Part shown: piece after piece, positions 5,334-7,277 of the stretch
Layout of the letters: each line of letters opens with the position of its first letter
How positions within the stretch are numbered: the stretch's first letter is position 1
Source of the DNA: Candidatus Thorarchaeota archaeon
GTDB taxonomy: Archaea; Asgardarchaeota; Thorarchaeia; Thorarchaeales; Thorarchaeaceae
Assembly: GCA_016840245.1 (NCBI GenBank)
Contig: JAEOST010000217.1
Span: forward strand, 1-7,277
Direction: 5' to 3'
DNA: 7,277 nucleotides
Notes under the pieces: model-generated
What the model was told of the DNA's origin: nothing
Seen by the model: only the letters and a program-made list of their open reading frames with translations
Database searches by the model: none
Translations under genes and position numbers: made by a program

Positions 5334-6443
5334 TTGATCCGTAAAAGTAGAGCTGCCGTGGTTCCTGAACCCAATGCCACACTCGAAATCAAGAGCTTTG
5401 AAATCCCAGAATTAGTTCCCGGATCTGTTTTAGTGCGAGTTGCAAATGCGGGAGTGTGTGGAACCGATGTACATCTCTGGCATGGTAAACTTGCTGGGGT
5501 CCCTTACCCGCTCATCCTCGGTCATGAGTTTGTTGGTACCATTGAGGAGATTGGCCCAGAACCCGTACACGATCTCAATGGCAACGAGATTGCAGTTGGA
5601 AACCGTATCACAATACACGATGTCACAGAAACCTGTTACTCATGTTGGAACTGTCTTGTAGCAAAAGCCCCTACCAAGTGTCAGAACCGAAGTGTGTACG
5701 GGATAACTTTTGACTCAACCAAGTGGCCCTTCCTGATAGGCGGTTACAGTGAATACGTCTATCTCACACCAGGCACACCGATAATCAAGATTCCCAATCA
5801 TGTGAGTTTCGAGGGTGCACTTGTTGCTGGATGTGCATTACCTACTGCAACACATGCTGTGACTCGTAGTCCCTTGAAATGGGGTACAAATGTCGTTGTA
5901 CAAGGTGCAGGACCAGTTGGTCTCATGATTACCATGCTAGCAAAGACAAATGGTGCATCAATGATTACCACTATTGACCAGGCTCCCCATCGTCTGAAGA
6001 TGGCTGAACGATTTGGTGCCACTCACACACTCAATATCCGTGATACCACTCTAGAGGAACGGAAGGAGTTCTTACTGAATCTCACAGATCGGCGTGGTCC
6101 TGATATTGTCTATGAGGCCACGGGAAATGCATTAGCTGTTCCAGAGGGTCTCGAGTTTGTCAGAGAAGGGGGTACCTATACAATCTGCGGGCAGTACACA
6201 GACAGCGGAACTGTGGAAATCAATCCTCACCAGATGAACAAGAAACATCTCGATATCCGGACCGTGTGGGGCACAGAAACCACTCATGTCTATCAGGCTG
6301 TGAAGACCATTGCTGATAACTACAGTCGGTTTCCATTCGATGAGATAGTCACTCACAGATATCCATTGGAAGAGGCACAAACAGCTCTTGAAACACAAGG
6401 GTCACAAGAGTCCCTGAAGGCCACTATATTACCCCACGAATAG
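5334..6443 (+). CDS. Zinc-dependent MDR-family alcohol dehydrogenase
   Basis: This 369-residue cytosolic enzyme has the usual length for medium-chain dehydrogenases. The N-terminal GroES-like domain carries the catalytic zinc ligands C42 (AGVCGTDVHLWHG) and H64-E65 (LGHEFVG), probably with C167 (AGCALPTATHA). Structural zinc cysteines are C101, C104, C107 and C116. The last gap has eight residues where seven is usual, a one-residue longer lobe. The Rossmann domain has VVVQGAGPVGL (187-197, GxGxxG) and an acidic end of strand 2 (TTIDQAPHR, D215), which favours NAD over NADP. YEATGNALAVPEGL (260-273) and VREGGTYTICGQY (276-288) are further MDR landmarks. The reaction is oxidation of an alcohol or polyol to the carbonyl, or its reverse. 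The substrate is not predictable; the GCALPT segment recurs in several zinc dehydrogenases of unassigned substrate. TTG 5334 is preceded by GGTGA. The gene is alone on its strand, with a divergent promoter region upstream and a convergent membrane-protein gene downstream. Confidence 0.9.
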   Translation: MIRKSRAAVVPEPNATLEIKSFEIPELVPGSVLVRVANAGVCGTDVHLWHGKLAGVPYPLILGHEFVGTIEEIGPEPVHDLNGNEIAVGNRITIHDVTETCYSCWNCLVAKAPTKCQNRSVYGITFDSTKWPFLIGGYSEYVYLTPGTPIIKIPNHVSFEGALVAGCALPTATHAVTRSPLKWGTNVVVQGAGPVGLMITMLAKTNGASMITTIDQAPHRLKMAERFGATHTLNIRDTTLEERKEFLLNLTDRRGPDIVYEATGNALAVPEGLEFVREGGTYTICGQYTDSGTVEINPHQMNKKHLDIRTVWGTETTHVYQAVKTIADNYSRFPFDEIVTHRYPLEEAQTALETQGSQESLKATILPHE

Positions 6444-6449
6444 ATGTAC

Positions 6450-6477
6450 CTCAGCATTTAGGATGAGTTTTCTATTC
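6450..6477 (+). terminator. Weak terminator candidate between convergent genes
   Basis: CTCA (6450-6453) can pair with TGAG (6464-6467), followed by TTTTCTATT (6468-6476). The stem has only four pairs and the tract overlaps the 3' end of the minus-strand gene, so it is weak. Confidence 0.25.
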
Positions 6478-6912
6478 ACTGGAATTGCTTCGTCTACTCC
6501 TCAACCATGTTATAATTGGCAATATTGCTACAATAACGTACCAGATGATTCCTCCAAGCAACAGCATGCCAACTATCGTACTTGTGGTTTCACCAATGTC
6601 TGTCCCCATTAAATCTGCAAAAACTGCAAACTGCACAATCACAAATAGTAAGTTGGTCGCTAGAATGCCAATGAAACCAATTGGTGTAATTCCCGCCTTG
6701 TATAGCATTCGTGCAACCTCAGCTCCCAATAGAAGCATCATGAGGCATGCAAGGGCCACTAGAAAGACCAATCGAATCCTATAATCTGCTACAAGTCCTG
6801 CAAATGCATTGCTCATCACAATCAATACGATGACCGCAAGCATTATTGCGACATAGATAGTGGTCATGGGCTTTGCAGCCCTTATATTCAATTCACTCTG
6901 ACTCTCAGTCAA
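6472..6912 (-). CDS. Small four-helix membrane protein of unknown function
   Basis: I do not recognise the family. This is a 146-residue protein with a short polar N-terminus (1-15) and four hydrophobic helices. They lie at roughly 17-40 (MTTIYVAIMLAVIVLIVMSN), 47-69, 76-102 (ending FADLM) and 110-136. A short basic, serine-rich tail (RSRRSNSSE) suggests a cytoplasmic C-terminus by the positive-inside rule. No enzymatic motif and no HAAS-like domain are seen. The TTG start at 6912 is supported by a strong Shine-Dalgarno site, GGTGGAGGAG, five bases upstream; later in-frame ATG codons would cut into helix 1. The gene is convergent with the dehydrogenase gene, with 28 bases between the two stops, and divergent from the probable 4Fe-4S gene. 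A possible TATA (TTTATTGA) lies at 6974-6981 on the minus strand. Confidence 0.8.
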   Translation of the reverse strand: MTESQSELNIRAAKPMTTIYVAIMLAVIVLIVMSNAFAGLVADYRIRLVFLVALACLMMLLLGAEVARMLYKAGITPIGFIGILATNLLFVIVQFAVFADLMGTDIGETTSTIVGMLLLGGIIWYVIVAILPIITWLRSRRSNSSE

Positions 6913-6917
6913 ATCTA

Positions 6918-6927
6918 CTCCTCCACC
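6918..6927 (-). promoter_or_regulatory. Strong Shine-Dalgarno site for the TTG start at 6912
   Basis: GGTGGAGGAG on the minus strand lies five bases before TTG. It is the best match to the 16S anti-SD in the window and settles the non-ATG start. Confidence 0.65.
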
Positions 6928-7003
6928 CTATCATTTGCTGAGGTTCCTTATCATGTTTCTGAACTACTGATGCTCAATAAACCACATACCCTCTGAGAAT
7001 GGT

Positions 7004-7034
7004 TTCTAGAACATCTAGTCGAGATTCTTATATA
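7004..7034 (+). promoter_or_regulatory. Promoter of the partial 4Fe-4S gene
   Basis: GATTCTTATATATC (7023-7036) holds a strong TATA. The expected transcript start is near 7058, leaving a leader of about 26 bases with CGGTG (7071-7075) ahead of ATG 7084. A TTCTAGAA palindrome (7004-7011) lies upstream and could be a regulator site. The divergent interval 6913-7083 holds only this promoter and the 5' signals of the membrane-protein gene. Confidence 0.55.
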
Positions 7035-7083
7035 TCGCAAAACAATTCTGAACAATTCCAAGAACAAACGCGGTGCAAAACCT

Positions 7084-7277
7084 ATGTGTAAATGGTGCTT
7101 CAAACACGGTGATGGAGGAAAGTGGTATGAGAACGCCCGCCTCTATTCCAATGAACTAGCTGACGAATACAACCTAGGTGAATATCTAGAAGAACAGTGG
7201 AAGAACATGGAGACCCTTTTCATCCGGAAAATTATGGGATTCAACTCCATTGGACTTGGGTACAAGATGCAAATGCC
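7084..7277 (+). CDS. Probable 4Fe-4S cluster protein, N-terminal 64 codons (C-terminus off window)
   Basis: The frame is open from ATG 7084 to the window end (64 codons and two bases). The product starts MCKWCFKHGDGGKWYENA. I recall this C-x-x-C-x-x-HG-x-G-x-KWY-x-A opening from a family of soluble anaerobe 4Fe-4S proteins, whose further cysteines would lie beyond this window. Cys2 and Cys5 are the only cysteines so far. The rest (residues 19-45) is helical and acidic. The frame has no stop close upstream, but the TATA at 7028-7034 and GGTG nine bases before make this ATG the likely start. Family and cofactor are inferred from the N-terminus only; function is unknown. Confidence 0.65.
   Translation, partial: MCKWCFKHGDGGKWYENARLYSNELADEYNLGEYLEEQWKNMETLFIRKIMGFNSIGLGYKMQM

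Noticed and set aside
1..7277. CRISPR array, tRNA/rRNA genes, insertion sequence or attachment sites
   Set aside because: No regularly spaced repeats, cloverleaf-like sequence, transposase frame or terminal inverted repeats were seen on either strand.

Overview
The window looks like about 7.3 kb of an archaeal chromosome with moderate GC content. The evidence for archaea is threefold. One gene matches the archaeal dihydropteroate-synthase-like family. Several genes have BRE/TATA-type promoters about 26 bases ahead of the likely transcript start. Translation starts often use TTG behind GGTG- or GGAG-type Shine-Dalgarno sites. The sensor protein has the H-x-M-x-N-x-x-Q helix seen in archaeal membrane histidine kinases. 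An Asgard archaeon such as Thorarchaeota is my best guess from gene style, but the sequence does not prove it.

Layout from left to right: (1) 1-795, minus strand, the N-terminal 265 codons of a dihydropteroate-synthase-like protein whose 3' end is off the window; (2) 895-1506, plus, a class I SAM-dependent methyltransferase, divergent from (1) across about 100 bases that hold nested palindromes; (3) 1638-2012, plus, a PadR-family repressor, and (4) 2009-3121, plus, a six-helix membrane protein with an N-terminal HAAS/DUF1700-like domain, translationally coupled by an ATGA overlap and driven by a promoter holding two GTACAGTACT copies around a TATA box; (5) 3184-4707 (or 4755), minus, an eight-helix histidine-kinase-like sensor whose ATP-binding boxes are badly degraded; (6) 4847-5167, minus, a small helical protein of unknown function; (7) 5334-6443, plus, a zinc-dependent MDR alcohol dehydrogenase; (8) 6472-6912, minus, a small four-helix membrane protein; (9) 7084-7277, plus, the first 64 codons of what is probably a 4Fe-4S protein.

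The clearest functional unit is the PadR/membrane-protein pair (3+4), which resembles PadR plus HAAS-domain membrane-protein modules. Its promoter suggests autorepression through twin near-palindromic operators. The second point of interest is the sensor (5). It keeps the phospho-acceptor-type histidine helix but appears to have lost the residues that bind ATP, which suggests a pseudokinase or scaffold. Its small upstream neighbour (6) is a possible partner. The remaining genes look like metabolic or housekeeping genes with no obvious common pathway. No RNA gene, CRISPR array, insertion sequence or phage feature was seen. No gene-free stretch exceeds 300 bases; the longest is 6913-7083.
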